Assembly: GCA_017937405.1 (NCBI GenBank)
Contig: JAGBDS010000033.1
Span: 1 to 64,000 of the forward strand
Reading direction: 5' to 3'
From: Oscillibacter sp.
GTDB taxonomy: Bacteria; Bacillota; Clostridia; Oscillospirales; Oscillospiraceae
DNA length: 64,000 bases
Each line of letters begins with the position of its first letter. Positions within the stretch are counted from its first letter, which is position 1. The translations under genes and the position numbers were made by a program. A model generated the notes under the pieces. That model was not told the DNA's origin and did not search any database. It worked only from the letters and a program-made list of their open reading frames with translations. This document shows positions 10,768 through 19,486 of this stretch, one piece after another.

Positions 10768-10796
10768 ATTATACGTCCTGTGGAAAAAACCGTCAA
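10768..10796 (-). promoter_or_regulatory. Promoter of the glg operon
   Basis: On the minus strand: TTGACG (10796-10791), exactly 17 bp, TATAAT (10773-10768). It lies about 90 bases before the glgB ATG. The 331-bp gap between glgB and the divergent TSUP gene holds this promoter and the one at 10940, with no other gene. Confidence 0.8.
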
Positions 10797-10939
10797 GAAT
10801 GGCACCGTCGAAAAAGGAGTGTCCTTTTGGTGTATTCATCCAATTTCTTTGCCATTTTCACGATATTCTTTGTTGACCTTTGGCAAATTCTTCTACTTCT
10901 TCCACTTTTTATAAAAAATTTGCCCCCAGCCGCTCTGTA

Positions 10940-10968
10940 TTGATTTTAATCAGGCCGTCTGTTACAAT
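10940..10968 (+). promoter_or_regulatory. Promoter of the TSUP permease gene
   Basis: TTGATT (10940-10945), 17-bp spacer, TACAAT (10963-10968), about 40 bases ahead of the ATG at 11009. Confidence 0.7.
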
Positions 10969-11008
10969 AAGTTGGATTTTGTCAGATACCTCAGGAGGTC
11001 TGATTTTC

Positions 11009-11833
11009 ATGATAGACAACATCTGTACTTTTTTCAGAAGCTTCACGGTAAACGGTTTCCCTTTATGGGTGGTCCTGCTGATCTGTGTGGGCGTATTTCT
11101 GGCCTCTTTCATGGACGCTATTGCCGGCGGCGGCGGCATTATCTCCGTCCCCACTTACCTGATCGCTTTCTCCGGCCTGCCTACCTACTACGCCTTGGGC
11201 ACCAACAAGCTCTCGGCGGGCATCGGCACGGTGTTCTCCACCGCCCGTTTCATCAAAAATGGCTTCGTGGACTGGAAGCTGTTCGCCCCGTCCATCGTTC
11301 TGGCGCTGCTGGGCTCTATGGGCGGTACCTGGCTCCAGCTCCACACCCCGGACGTGGTGCTGAAGTACCTGCTGCTGGTGGTGCTGCCGGTGGTAGCTTT
11401 CGTCACCCTGCGGAACCGGGAGTGGCCCGACGAGCCCGGCGACATCGACTTCAAAAAGCAGGCGGCCATCGTCTGGGCGGGCGCTTTGGTCATCGGCGCC
11501 TACGACGGGTACTACGGCCCCGGCACCGGCACCTTCCTGATGCTGATCTTCATCCGTCTTGCCAAGCTGGACACCCGCCACGCCGCCGGCGGCGTGAAGG
11601 TCATCAACCTGTCCTCCAATCTGGGCAGCCTCTTCACCGCCCTGATGGCAGGCAAGGTGTTCATCGGCGTGGGGCTCATCTCCGCCGTGGCCTCCATTGC
11701 CGGCCACTACATCGGCGCCGGTCTTGCCATTAAAAACGGCAGCAAGATCGTCCGTCCCACCGTCATCATCGTCCTCGTTCTGCTGACTTTAAAGGTCGGC
11801 AGCGAGCTGCTGTTCCCCGAATTTTGGAGCTGA
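11009..11833 (+). CDS. TSUP (TauE/SafE, DUF81) family membrane permease
   Basis: 274 residues from ATG 11009, preceded by AGGAGG (10993-10998); an upstream in-frame extension was rejected. The protein is almost wholly hydrophobic, with about eight membrane segments and the TSUP signature near each half: FMDAIAGGGGIISVPTYL with GTNKLSAGIGT in the N-terminal half, and GAYDGYYGPGTGTFLML in the second. The family exports sulfite, sulfoacetate and other organosulfur or small organic anions; the substrate cannot be told from sequence. The next gene, a racemase-family protein, starts 10 bases after the stop, so the two are probably co-transcribed. Confidence 0.9.
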   Translation: MIDNICTFFRSFTVNGFPLWVVLLICVGVFLASFMDAIAGGGGIISVPTYLIAFSGLPTYYALGTNKLSAGIGTVFSTARFIKNGFVDWKLFAPSIVLALLGSMGGTWLQLHTPDVVLKYLLLVVLPVVAFVTLRNREWPDEPGDIDFKKQAAIVWAGALVIGAYDGYYGPGTGTFLMLIFIRLAKLDTRHAAGGVKVINLSSNLGSLFTALMAGKVFIGVGLISAVASIAGHYIGAGLAIKNGSKIVRPTVIIVLVLLTLKVGSELLFPEFWS

Positions 11834-11843
11834 GGTGCAGGCC

Positions 11844-12551
11844 ATGAAAAAGAGCATCGGAATCTTAGGCGGCATGGGGCCGCTGGCAACGGCAGACCTG
11901 TTCCGTAAAATTGTCCTGCTGACAGACGCCGCCCGGGACAACGACCACATCCGCGTCTACATCGACGACAACGCCTCCATTCCCGACCGCACCGCCGCCA
12001 TTTTATCCGGCGGAGCCGACCCCCTGCCCGCCATGACGGACTCCCTGCGGAAGCTGGAGGCCTGCGGAGCGGACTGCATCATCATGCCCTGCAATACCGC
12101 CCACTACTTCCTGCCCCGGCTCCAGGCCCTGACGGAGATTCCCTTCCTCAGTATGCTGGAGGCCACGGCCGAGGCCTGCGCCGCCCGGTTTCCCGGCGGC
12201 ACCGCCGCGGTGCTGGCAACGAAAGGTACCCTGTCTGCCGGGCTGTACCAGGCGGCACTGGAAAAGGCAGGCGTGCCCTTCCTGCTTCCCAGTGAGACAG
12301 AACAGGACGCCCTGATGCGGGTCATTTATGACGGCGTCAAGGCAGGCAAAGGCCCGGAGGATTACCGGACGGACATGGAATCCGTGGTGGAAACACTTGC
12401 CGCCCGGGGCGCCGGCTACTTTATCCTCGGCTGTACGGAGCTTCCTCTGGCGGCCCAGGCCCTTGCCCTGCCCCAGGCCGCAGTGGACCCCACTGCCGAG
12501 CTGGCGAAAGCCGCTATCCGCTTCTGCGGCTATTCTGTAAAGAATATGTGA
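11844..12551 (+). CDS. Aspartate/glutamate racemase family protein
   Basis: 235 residues from ATG 11844 (GAGGTG 6 bases upstream, overlapping the stop of the permease gene). The fold is recognisable from the start IGILGGMGPLATADLF and from the two catalytic cysteines, MPCNTAH in the first half and LGCTELPL in the second, the pair that removes and adds the alpha proton in PLP-independent racemases. Such YgeA/RacX-type enzymes act on Asp or on broad amino acids; substrate not determinable here. Coupling to a TSUP permease is unexplained. A strong terminator follows, closing the two-gene unit. Confidence 0.9.
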   Translation: MKKSIGILGGMGPLATADLFRKIVLLTDAARDNDHIRVYIDDNASIPDRTAAILSGGADPLPAMTDSLRKLEACGADCIIMPCNTAHYFLPRLQALTEIPFLSMLEATAEACAARFPGGTAAVLATKGTLSAGLYQAALEKAGVPFLLPSETEQDALMRVIYDGVKAGKGPEDYRTDMESVVETLAARGAGYFILGCTELPLAAQALALPQAAVDPTAELAKAAIRFCGYSVKNM

Positions 12552-12560
12552 TTTTCACCA

Positions 12561-12588
12561 AGCCCCGGCATTAGCTGGGGCTTTTTTT
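12561..12588 (+). terminator. Terminator after the racemase gene
   Basis: 8-bp stem AGCCCCGG / CTGGGGCT (one G-U) followed by seven T. Confidence 0.85.
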
Positions 12589-12597
12589 AATAAGTTC

Positions 12598-12626
12598 TTT
12601 ACAAGCGTTCCCTTTTTCTGTATACT
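12598..12626 (+). promoter_or_regulatory. Promoter of the dicarboxylate/amino-acid symporter gene
   Basis: TTTACA (12598-12603), 17-bp spacer, TATACT (12621-12626), about 80 bases upstream of the ATG at 12708. Confidence 0.65.
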
Positions 12627-12707
12627 GGGAAACAGGATATCTGTTTTTCTCCGGGATACAGTATGTCCGAGAGAAGTGAGAGCGAAAATTGATTATGAGG
12701 TGAGTGT

Positions 12708-13931
12708 ATGAAGAAAAAAATCAGTCTCCCTATGCAGATCCTGATCGCCCTGATTCTGGGCGTCATCGTTGGCCTGATCTGCTACTTTACCGGCACAGCC
12801 GACTTTACCGCCAACTACCTGAAGCCCTTTGGCACCATCTTCGTCAACCTGCTGAAGTTCATCGTTGTTCCTGTGGTGCTGTTCTCCATGATCGACGGCA
12901 TCCTCTCCATGGATGACATGAAGAAGGTTGGCGCGGTGGGCTGGAAGACCGTGGCGTTCTTCCTCTGCACCACCGCTATCGCCTGCGTTATCGGTCTGGT
13001 CATGGCCAATATCTTCAACGGCGCCGGCCTGTTCCCCACTCTGGCTCTGGAAGAGGGCGCCGTGTGGGAGAAGGCCACCAGCGCCAAGTTCATGGACACC
13101 CTGGTCGGCATTTTCCCCAGCAACATGTGGGACGCCTTCGTGAAGGCCAACATGCTGCAGGTCATCGTCATCGCCCTGTTCTTCGGCGGCGCTATCATGG
13201 CTGCCGGTGAGAAGGGCAAGCTGTGCCGCGACATCGTGTCCTCCTTCAACGAGGTCATCAACCGCCTGATGGCTTTCATCATCAGCCTCAGCCCCATCGG
13301 CGTGTTCACCATGATGGCTTGGGTCGTCGCCACCCAGGGCGCCGAGATCCTGGGCTCTCTGGCTCTGGTGCTGCTGTGCGCCTACATCGCCTACATCATC
13401 CACGCCGTGCTGGTGTATTCCTTCTCCGCCAAGGCCTTTGCCGGCATCAGCCCTGCGAAGTTCTTCAAGGGCGCTTTCGCCGCCATGATGTTCGCCTTTA
13501 CCTCCACCTCCTCCGCCGCCACTCTGCCCGTTTCCAAGGAGTGTGCCCATGAGCTGGGCGCCGAGGACGACATCGCCGCCTTCGTGCTGCCCCTGGGCTC
13601 CACCATCAACATGGACGGCACCGCCATTTACCAGTGCGTGGCCACCGTGTTCCTGGCCTCCTGCGCCGGTATGCACCTGACCATCGGCCAGATGGTGACC
13701 ATCGTCGTCACCGCCACTCTGGCCTCCATCGGCACCGCGGGCGTCTCCGGCGCCGGCATGATCATGCTGGCCATGGTGCTGACCGCCATGGGCATCGACG
13801 TCAACCTCATCATGATCATCTACGGTGTGGACCGCCTGTTCGACATGGGCCGTACCTGCCTGAACGTCACCGGCGACATCGCCTGCTCCCTGTGCGTTAC
13901 CAAGTGGGAGAGTGGCAAGTCCAAGAAGTAA
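12708..13931 (+). CDS. Dicarboxylate/amino acid:cation symporter (DAACS/SDF family)
   Basis: 407 residues. A sodium- or proton-coupled transporter of the GltP/DctA/SstT superfamily. Key motifs: the serine-rich reentrant loop FTSTSSAATLPVSKE, the PLGSTINMDGTAIYQ motif in TM7 that binds substrate and cation, the second reentrant loop TAGVSGAGMIMLAMVL, and LNVTGDIACSLCV in TM8 where the Asp binds the substrate amino or carboxyl group. At least eight membrane segments are visible. The substrate (Glu/Asp, Ser/Thr or C4-dicarboxylate) is unresolved. It is monocistronic between its own promoter and terminator. Confidence 0.93.
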   Translation: MKKKISLPMQILIALILGVIVGLICYFTGTADFTANYLKPFGTIFVNLLKFIVVPVVLFSMIDGILSMDDMKKVGAVGWKTVAFFLCTTAIACVIGLVMANIFNGAGLFPTLALEEGAVWEKATSAKFMDTLVGIFPSNMWDAFVKANMLQVIVIALFFGGAIMAAGEKGKLCRDIVSSFNEVINRLMAFIISLSPIGVFTMMAWVVATQGAEILGSLALVLLCAYIAYIIHAVLVYSFSAKAFAGISPAKFFKGAFAAMMFAFTSTSSAATLPVSKECAHELGAEDDIAAFVLPLGSTINMDGTAIYQCVATVFLASCAGMHLTIGQMVTIVVTATLASIGTAGVSGAGMIMLAMVLTAMGIDVNLIMIIYGVDRLFDMGRTCLNVTGDIACSLCVTKWESGKSKK

Positions 13932-13946
13932 ATTTCAGTCTTTCTC

Positions 13947-13977
13947 AAAAATGCCCGCCGGTTCGGCGGGCATTTTT
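13947..13977. terminator. Terminator after the symporter gene
   Basis: Perfect 14-bp inverted repeat AAAAATGCCCGCCG / CGGCGGGCATTTTT with a 3-base loop. Confidence 0.9.
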
Positions 13978-14080
13978 ATTTGCCAGACTTCTCCAGCCGC
14001 CATCCCGGCATAAGGCGGAAAATATTGAGGATACTACCAGTTGTCAACGATACCGCAATTCACAAAAAGGAGTTTTCGAT

Positions 14081-14623
14081 ATGAAGGCAACTGGAATCGT
14101 GCGGCGGATCGACGATCTGGGCAGAGTCGTTATTCCAAAGGAGATCCGCCGTACTATGAGGATTCGCGAAGGGGACCCCCTGGAGATCTATACCAGCCGG
14201 GACGGAGAGGTCATTTTCAAAAAATACTCCCTGCTGGGCGGCGTAGAGGATTTTGCAGGGCAGCTCTGTGAGACCATGAGCCGCTCCACCGGCTGCATCT
14301 GCGCCGTCACTGACCGGGACACGGTCATCGCCGTGGCCGGCGGCGGCAAGCGGGAGCTGCTGGGCAAACGCATCACCCCGGAGCTGGAGCAGATCATGGA
14401 GGGCCGCCGCATTTACCAATACGGCGGCGAGGATCAGCCCATCCCCGTCTCCGACGGCAACGACAAGCTCATCACCAGCGTTGCCGCCCCCATTCTGGCG
14501 GAGGGCGATCTGCTGGGTCTGGTGCTGTTCATCGGCACCGCCCCCGGCATTGCCACAGGCGACGCGGAGTACAAGCTGGCCCAGACCATCGCCGCTTTCC
14601 TCGGCCGCCACATGGAAGGATAA
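14081..14623 (+). CDS. spoVT: Stage V sporulation protein T (AbrB-type regulator with GAF domain)
   Basis: 180 residues, the normal SpoVT length. The N-terminal swapped-hairpin DNA-binding domain is very well conserved (MKATGIVRRIDDLGRVVIP, then KEIRRTMRIREGDPLEIYTS); residues from about 55 form the GAF sensor domain that dimerises. In Bacillus, SpoVT is a forespore regulator that tunes the sigma-G regulon and germination genes, so this gene argues for a spore former. The start has AAAAAGGAG 8 bases upstream. A possible forespore promoter (GCATA at 14008, GATACTA at 14030) has poor spacing and is only suggestive. Confidence 0.95.
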   Translation: MKATGIVRRIDDLGRVVIPKEIRRTMRIREGDPLEIYTSRDGEVIFKKYSLLGGVEDFAGQLCETMSRSTGCICAVTDRDTVIAVAGGGKRELLGKRITPELEQIMEGRRIYQYGGEDQPIPVSDGNDKLITSVAAPILAEGDLLGLVLFIGTAPGIATGDAEYKLAQTIAAFLGRHMEG

Positions 14624-14631
14624 GCCGCAGA

Positions 14632-14670
14632 GAGGGAGGAAACGTCCGCCGTTTTCTCCCTCCGCTTTTC
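14632..14670 (+). terminator. Terminator after spoVT
   Basis: 13-bp stem GAGGGAGGAAACG / CGTTTTCTCCCTC with one G-U and a 5-base loop, followed by a CT-rich T run. Confidence 0.7.
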
Positions 14671-14811
14671 TCTCCTGACCGCACTCTGTGGACGAATGTT
14701 TTCCCTGCAAACAGTCTCTTACGGCGGTTTACCCTCCGTTTTTTGGTGGTTCCGCTGGAAAACAGCAGAAATATCCCGGAAAAGTTTCCGTTGATTTTGT
14801 TTGATTTGACG

Positions 14812-14841
14812 TTGACAGCGGCACGTCCGCAATGGTAAACT
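14812..14841 (+). promoter_or_regulatory. Promoter of the asnB T-box transcript
   Basis: TTGACA (14812-14817), 18-bp spacer, TAAACT (14836-14841); transcription would begin just before the T-box stem I. Confidence 0.65.
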
Positions 14842-14854
14842 CCAAACAACAAAT

Positions 14855-15137
14855 CAATCATCGGCAAAGGCGCTGATGGAGAAAAGTACCGCAGACGTTC
14901 GGTTCAGTGAGCGGGGGACAGTGGGAACCCCGTACCAAAGAATCTGCGCGAAGAACACTCCGTAGCTGCAATCTGAACGCGGGCTTCCGTTAGTAAGTGC
15001 GACGAGTTGTGACCGTTACATCACACGGGCTTGTTGGAGCCTTGAAGGTGACCGTCCCCGTCAAAAGGGAGGTAAATTAGGTGGCACCGCGGATAGCAGC
15101 TATTCGTCCTAAAATTTTAGGATGTAGCTGCGTTTTT
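14855..15137 (+). ncRNA. T-box leader, predicted tRNA-Asn specific
   Basis: A tRNA-sensing transcription antitermination leader in front of asnB. Seen: the stem I AGTA-type motif (GGAGAAAAGTACC about 14878-14890), a specifier triplet AAC at 14954-14956 followed by A, the T-box core AGGTGGCACCGCG at 15079-15091, and a terminator GCAGCT...AGCTGC plus T run ending near 15137 that overlaps the antiterminator. The core contains TGGC, which would pair with GCCA at the tRNA end; a G discriminator fits tRNA-Asn. Specifier, discriminator and the downstream gene all agree. Uncharged tRNA-Asn would allow read-through into asnB. Confidence 0.93.
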
Positions 15138-15157
15138 CATTTTCTGGAGGTGCTTTT

Positions 15158-16741
15158 ATGTGTTCCATCATGGGTTTTTCCAAGAAGACTTACACCAAAG
15201 AAGAGCTTCGCCCCTATTTTGACCGCACCGTCTCCCGCGGCCCCGACATGAGCCGCATCATCGAGACCCCGTCCGGTTACCTCTGCTTCCACCGCCTTGC
15301 CATCATGGGCCTGACAGAGGCCGGTATGCAGCCCTTCGAGCTGGACGGCGACTATGTGGTGTGCAACGGCGAGATCTACGGCTTCCGTCCCCTGAAGCGG
15401 CAGCTGGCCGAAAAAGGCTACGCGTTCAAGAGCGGCAGCGACTGCGAGATTTTGCTGCCCCTGTTCCGGGAATATGGCCTCTCCATGTTCTCCCGGCTGG
15501 ACGCCGAGTTCGCCCTCATCATTTACGATTCCATGACCGATTCCCTCATCGCCGCCCGGGACCCCATTGGCATCCGTCCCCTGTTCTACGGCTACGACAA
15601 GGACGGCGCCATCGTGTTCGCCAGTGAGGCCAAGAACCTGGTGGGCCTGTGCAAAGAGGTCTTCCCCTTCCCTCCCGGCCACTATTACGCCTACGGCAAG
15701 TTCGTCCGCTACGCCGACCTGACCACCGTCCGCAGCTATTCCGACGACGATCTGGAGACTGCCTGCAAACACATCCGCGACAAGCTGATCGCCGGCGTTG
15801 ACAAACGGCTGGACGCCGACGCCCCTCTGGGATTCCTGCTCTCCGGCGGCTTGGACTCCTCTCTGGTGTGCGCCATCAGTTCCATCGTGCTGGGAAAGAA
15901 AATTCGGACCTTCGCCATCGGTATGGACAAAGATGCCATCGACCTGAAATACGCCCGGGAAGTCGCCGACTATATCGGCGCCGATCACACCGAGGTCTTT
16001 ATGACCCGCCAGCAGGTGCTGGACTCCCTGGAGGAAGTCATCGCCATGCTGGGCACCTGGGACATCACCACCATCCGGGCCAGCATGGGCATGTACCTGT
16101 GCTGCAAGGCCATCCACGAACAGACCGACATCCGCGTTCTGCTGACCGGCGAGATTTCCGACGAGCTGTTCGGCTACAAGTACACCGACTTTGCCCCCAG
16201 CGCCAACGCGTTCCAGGACGAGGCCAAGAAGCGGGTCGACGAGCTTTACATGTACGACGTACTCCGGGCCGACCGCTGCATCTCCGTCAACTCCCTGGAG
16301 GCCCGGGTGCCCTTCGGCGACCTGGATTTCGTGAAGTACGTCATGAGCATCGACCCCAAGCTGAAGATGAACACTTACAATATGGGCAAGTACCTGCTGC
16401 GCCATGCCTTTGAGAAGGACCACCTGCTGCCGGACGATATCCTGTGGCGCCAGAAGGCCGCCTTCTCCGACGCCGTGGGCCACTCCATGGTGGACGACCT
16501 GAAGGCTTACGCCGAGGAGAAATACACCGACGAGGAGTTCGAGACCCTGCGCCGCAAGTATGACTACTGCACGCCCTTCACCAAGGAGAGCCTGCTGTAT
16601 CGTGAGATCTTCGAGAAATATTACCCCGGTCAGGCGCCTATGATCAAAGACTTCTGGATGCCCAACAAGTCCTGGGAGGGCTGCAACGTCAACGACCCCT
16701 CCGCCCGTGTTTTGGCAAACTACGGTGCCAGCGGTCAGTAA
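15158..16741 (+). CDS. asnB: Glutamine-hydrolysing asparagine synthase B
   Basis: 527 residues. Cys2 after the initiator Met is the class II glutamine amidotransferase nucleophile (MCSIMGF), with supporting VSRGPD, FHRLAI and CNGEIYG elements; the second half carries the ATP-pyrophosphatase loop LLSGGLDSSLV near residues 226-236. It makes asparagine from aspartate, ATP and glutamine. The ribosome site CTGGAGG (15144-15150) lies just after the T-box terminator, so expression follows tRNA-Asn charging. The glutamine synthetase gene downstream supplies its amide donor. Confidence 0.96.
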   Translation: MCSIMGFSKKTYTKEELRPYFDRTVSRGPDMSRIIETPSGYLCFHRLAIMGLTEAGMQPFELDGDYVVCNGEIYGFRPLKRQLAEKGYAFKSGSDCEILLPLFREYGLSMFSRLDAEFALIIYDSMTDSLIAARDPIGIRPLFYGYDKDGAIVFASEAKNLVGLCKEVFPFPPGHYYAYGKFVRYADLTTVRSYSDDDLETACKHIRDKLIAGVDKRLDADAPLGFLLSGGLDSSLVCAISSIVLGKKIRTFAIGMDKDAIDLKYAREVADYIGADHTEVFMTRQQVLDSLEEVIAMLGTWDITTIRASMGMYLCCKAIHEQTDIRVLLTGEISDELFGYKYTDFAPSANAFQDEAKKRVDELYMYDVLRADRCISVNSLEARVPFGDLDFVKYVMSIDPKLKMNTYNMGKYLLRHAFEKDHLLPDDILWRQKAAFSDAVGHSMVDDLKAYAEEKYTDEEFETLRRKYDYCTPFTKESLLYREIFEKYYPGQAPMIKDFWMPNKSWEGCNVNDPSARVLANYGASGQ

Positions 16742-16827
16742 GAGGTCAAAAAGTTAGAAGTATTACCTATTGTTTTCCCGCAATTTTATGATACGATTCT
16801 ATATAGAAATATAGGAGGATGAAACGT

Positions 16828-18915
16828 ATGAGTACACCTGAAAAGCTCCCCGAACTGTTCGGCAGCCTGGTTTTTAACGAGGAGACCATGAAGGAGCGCC
16901 TGTCTTCCGCGTCCTACGGCGCCTGGAAGAAGTGCGTCACGGAAGGCACTTCTCTGGACATCTCCACCGCCAACGAAATCGCCGAGGCCATGAAGCAGTG
17001 GGCCGTAGAGAAGGGCGCCACCCATTACACCCACTGGTTCCAGCCCATGACCGGCGTCACCGCCGAGAAGCATGACAGCTTCATCACTCCCGTGGGCGGC
17101 GGCAAGATCATCATGGAGTTCTCTGGCAAAGAGCTGGTTCGCGGTGAACCCGACGCCTCCTCCTTCCCCTCCGGCGGCCTGCGCGCCACCTTTGAGGCCC
17201 GGGGCTACACCGCCTGGGACCCCACTTCCTTCGCTTTCATCAAGGAAGGCTCCCTGTGCATCCCCACCGTGTTCTGCTCTTACTCCGGCCACGCGCTGGA
17301 TAAGAAGACCCCCCTGCTGCGCTCCATGGACGAGGTCTCCCGCCAGGCTATCCGCATCCTGCGGCTGTTCGGTGACACCGAGACCAAGCGTGTCACCGCT
17401 CAGGTAGGCCCCGAGCAGGAGTATTTCCTGATCGACAAGGAGCTGTATAACCAGCGCGAGGACCTGCGGATGACCGGCCGGACCCTGTTCGGAGCCAAGC
17501 CTCCCCGCGGTCAGGAGCTGGAGGATCACTACTTCGGTGCCATCAAGCCCCGGGTCGCCGCCTACATGAAGGACCTGGACGAGGAGCTGTGGAAGCTGGG
17601 CGTGCTGAGCAAGACCAAGCACAACGAGGTCGCCCCCTCCCAGCATGAGATGGCCCCCATCTTCTCCGACGCCAACACCGCCTGCGACCACAACCAGCTG
17701 GCTATGGAGCTGATGAAGAAGGTGGCCGACCGCCACGGTTTGGTGTGCCTGCTCCATGAGAAGCCCTTCGCCGGCGTAAACGGCTCCGGCAAGCACGACA
17801 ACTGGTCTCTGGGCACCGACACCGGCAAGAACCTGTTCAAGCCCGGCTCCACCCCCAGCCAGAACGCCCGGTTCCTGCTGTTCCTGGCCGCCTTCATCAA
17901 AGGCGTTGACGAGTATCAGGACTTCCTGCGGGCCACTGTCGCCTTCCCCGGCAACGACCACCGTCTGGGCGCCCAGGAGGCTCCCCCCGCCGTTATCTCC
18001 ATCTTCCTGGGTGACGAGCTGAACGGCGTGGTGGAATCCATCATCAAGGGCACCGAGTTCAAGGAGGCTGGCAAGCGCAACCTGGAGATCGGCGTGGACG
18101 TTCTGCCCGCCATCCCCCAGGACAACACCGACCGCAACCGCACCTCCCCCATGGCGTTCACCGGCAACAAGTTCGAGTTCCGTATGCTGGGCTCCTCCCA
18201 GTCAATCTCCGGTCCCAACATCGCCCTGAACACCATCATGGCCGAGGAACTGAAGCAGTTTGCCGACGAGCTGGAGAAGTCCAAGGACTTCCAGGCCGAC
18301 CTGTCCAAGCTCATCAAGAAGACCTTCACCGAGCATCAGCGCATCATCTTCAACGGCAACGGCTATGACGACGCCTGGATCAAGGAGGCCGAGAAGCGCG
18401 GCCTCGCCAACCTGACCTCCACCGCCGATGCCCTGCCTATGTACACCGCCAAGAAGAACGTGGACCTGTTCGTCAAGCACGGTATCTACACCAAGGAAGA
18501 GATCAACGCCCGCGCTGAGATCCACATTGAGAATTACTCCACCGTCATCTCCATCGAGGCCAACACCATGGTGGATATGATCCGTCACGACATTCTGCCC
18601 GCCGTCTCCGGCTACGCCACCGACCTGTGCGAGCGCGCCGCCAGCAAGGACGCCCTGGGCGTTGCCTGCAAGTACGAGACCGTCACCGCCAAGGAGATCG
18701 CCAAGCTGACTGACGCCCTGATGACCGACTGCGACAAGCTGGAGAAGGATATGGCCAAGATGCCCGCCGACGCCAAGAAGGCCATGGTCTACTGCCACGA
18801 CACCATCATTGCCGACATGGCCAAGGCCCGCGAGGCTGCCGACAAGCTGGAGGCCCTCACCGCGAAGGACTACTGGCCCTTCCCCGTGTACTCCGACCTT
18901 CTTTTCAGCGTCTGA
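16828..18915 (+). CDS. glnN: Type III glutamine synthetase
   Basis: 695 residues from ATG 16828 (AGGAGG 16813-16818, 9 bases upstream; the ATG at 16819 is too close to that site). GSIII is the large dodecameric form of glutamine synthetase, common in Bacteroidetes and some Clostridia. Family marks: GAWKKCVTEGTSLDI near the start, FPSGGLRATFEARGYTAWDP, the catalytic PEQEYFLID strand, KHNEVAPSQHEMAPIF, and NGSGKHDNWSLGTDTGKNLF. It fixes ammonia onto glutamate with ATP. A weak promoter pair (TTGTTT 16770, TACGAT 16792) sits in the gap after asnB, so it may be transcribed alone as well as by read-through. Confidence 0.96.
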   Translation: MSTPEKLPELFGSLVFNEETMKERLSSASYGAWKKCVTEGTSLDISTANEIAEAMKQWAVEKGATHYTHWFQPMTGVTAEKHDSFITPVGGGKIIMEFSGKELVRGEPDASSFPSGGLRATFEARGYTAWDPTSFAFIKEGSLCIPTVFCSYSGHALDKKTPLLRSMDEVSRQAIRILRLFGDTETKRVTAQVGPEQEYFLIDKELYNQREDLRMTGRTLFGAKPPRGQELEDHYFGAIKPRVAAYMKDLDEELWKLGVLSKTKHNEVAPSQHEMAPIFSDANTACDHNQLAMELMKKVADRHGLVCLLHEKPFAGVNGSGKHDNWSLGTDTGKNLFKPGSTPSQNARFLLFLAAFIKGVDEYQDFLRATVAFPGNDHRLGAQEAPPAVISIFLGDELNGVVESIIKGTEFKEAGKRNLEIGVDVLPAIPQDNTDRNRTSPMAFTGNKFEFRMLGSSQSISGPNIALNTIMAEELKQFADELEKSKDFQADLSKLIKKTFTEHQRIIFNGNGYDDAWIKEAEKRGLANLTSTADALPMYTAKKNVDLFVKHGIYTKEEINARAEIHIENYSTVISIEANTMVDMIRHDILPAVSGYATDLCERAASKDALGVACKYETVTAKEIAKLTDALMTDCDKLEKDMAKMPADAKKAMVYCHDTIIADMAKAREAADKLEALTAKDYWPFPVYSDLLFSV

Positions 18916-18929
18916 CGACGCTGAATTCG

Positions 18930-19218
18930 AGGGGGAGCAGGCACGCACCGTTGCGGCATAGCGATTCCCGGCCACTTCGTGGCCGCCAATCGTGCCGCTG
19001 CCTCGAAAGCGGCTTGCTTTATCCGCCGCTGGCGGCGCTTCGCCGCTTTCCCCTCGACCTCCCCCACCACCAGTCTGCGGACCGGTGAACGCCGCCCAGG
19101 GCGGCTGGGTCAAGGTATTTTTGCCACGCACATGTCGCGGCAAAAATGATTGAAATTTCTTCTTTTGCCTCCGGCAAAAGAACTGGGGAAACCTGCGGTT
19201 TCCCCTAGCCCCCTTCCT
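18930..19218 (+). repeat. Multi-hairpin intergenic repeat, copy 1
   Basis: Fills much of the 571-bp gap between glnN and lrgB, where I see no gene. It shares an ordered series of hairpins with 24961-25147: P1 19068-19087, P2 19091-19105, P3 19117-19147 with loop CACATGT, P4 19160-19182, P5 19185-19205. Linkers such as CTGGGTCAAGGT and ATTGAAATTTCTT are the same, while stems P1, P3 and P4 differ in both arms but still pair. Compared with copy 2 it contains about 125 extra bases with their own hairpins (18942-19055) between an AGGGGGAGCAGG start and the CTCCCCCACC segment. Confidence 0.85.
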
Positions 19219-19329
19219 TGGCCTTCCTCCCTGTGGGGAGGAAGGTGCCCCGGCGCCCCGCCGGGGCGGATGCGGGGAATCCGGTTCTTTGCTTTTTCTT
19301 CTTTTCTCTCTCTTCTTTTTCCTTTTTAA

Positions 19330-19374
19330 AAAACAAGCGCAATGGAGCGTTCCTGCTCCATTGCGCTTGTTTTT
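19330..19374. terminator. Strong terminator downstream of glnN
   Basis: 19-bp perfect stem (19330-19348 with 19355-19373, loop GTTCCT) starting in an A run and ending in a T run. A second GC-rich hairpin (19438-19448 with 19457-19467) follows, about 20 bases beyond the lrgB stop. Confidence 0.9.
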
Positions 19375-19486
19375 GATTTTGTCCGGCCCCGAGCCGGAAT
19401 AAGGGAGATCATCTCCCTCTGTTCCCCTCTTTCTTTTGGCCCCGCCGCGCTTCCCAGCGGCGGGGCCGCCCTTTTTCTTTGTAGGT

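Noticed and set aside
10678..10839. 54-codon extension at the glgB start
   Set aside because: It would start upstream of the predicted promoter of the operon; the ATG at 10677 has a strong ribosome site.
14008..14036. Sigma-G-like promoter for spoVT
   Set aside because: Boxes GCATA and GATACTA are present, but the spacing does not fit the known consensus, so it is mentioned only as a hint.
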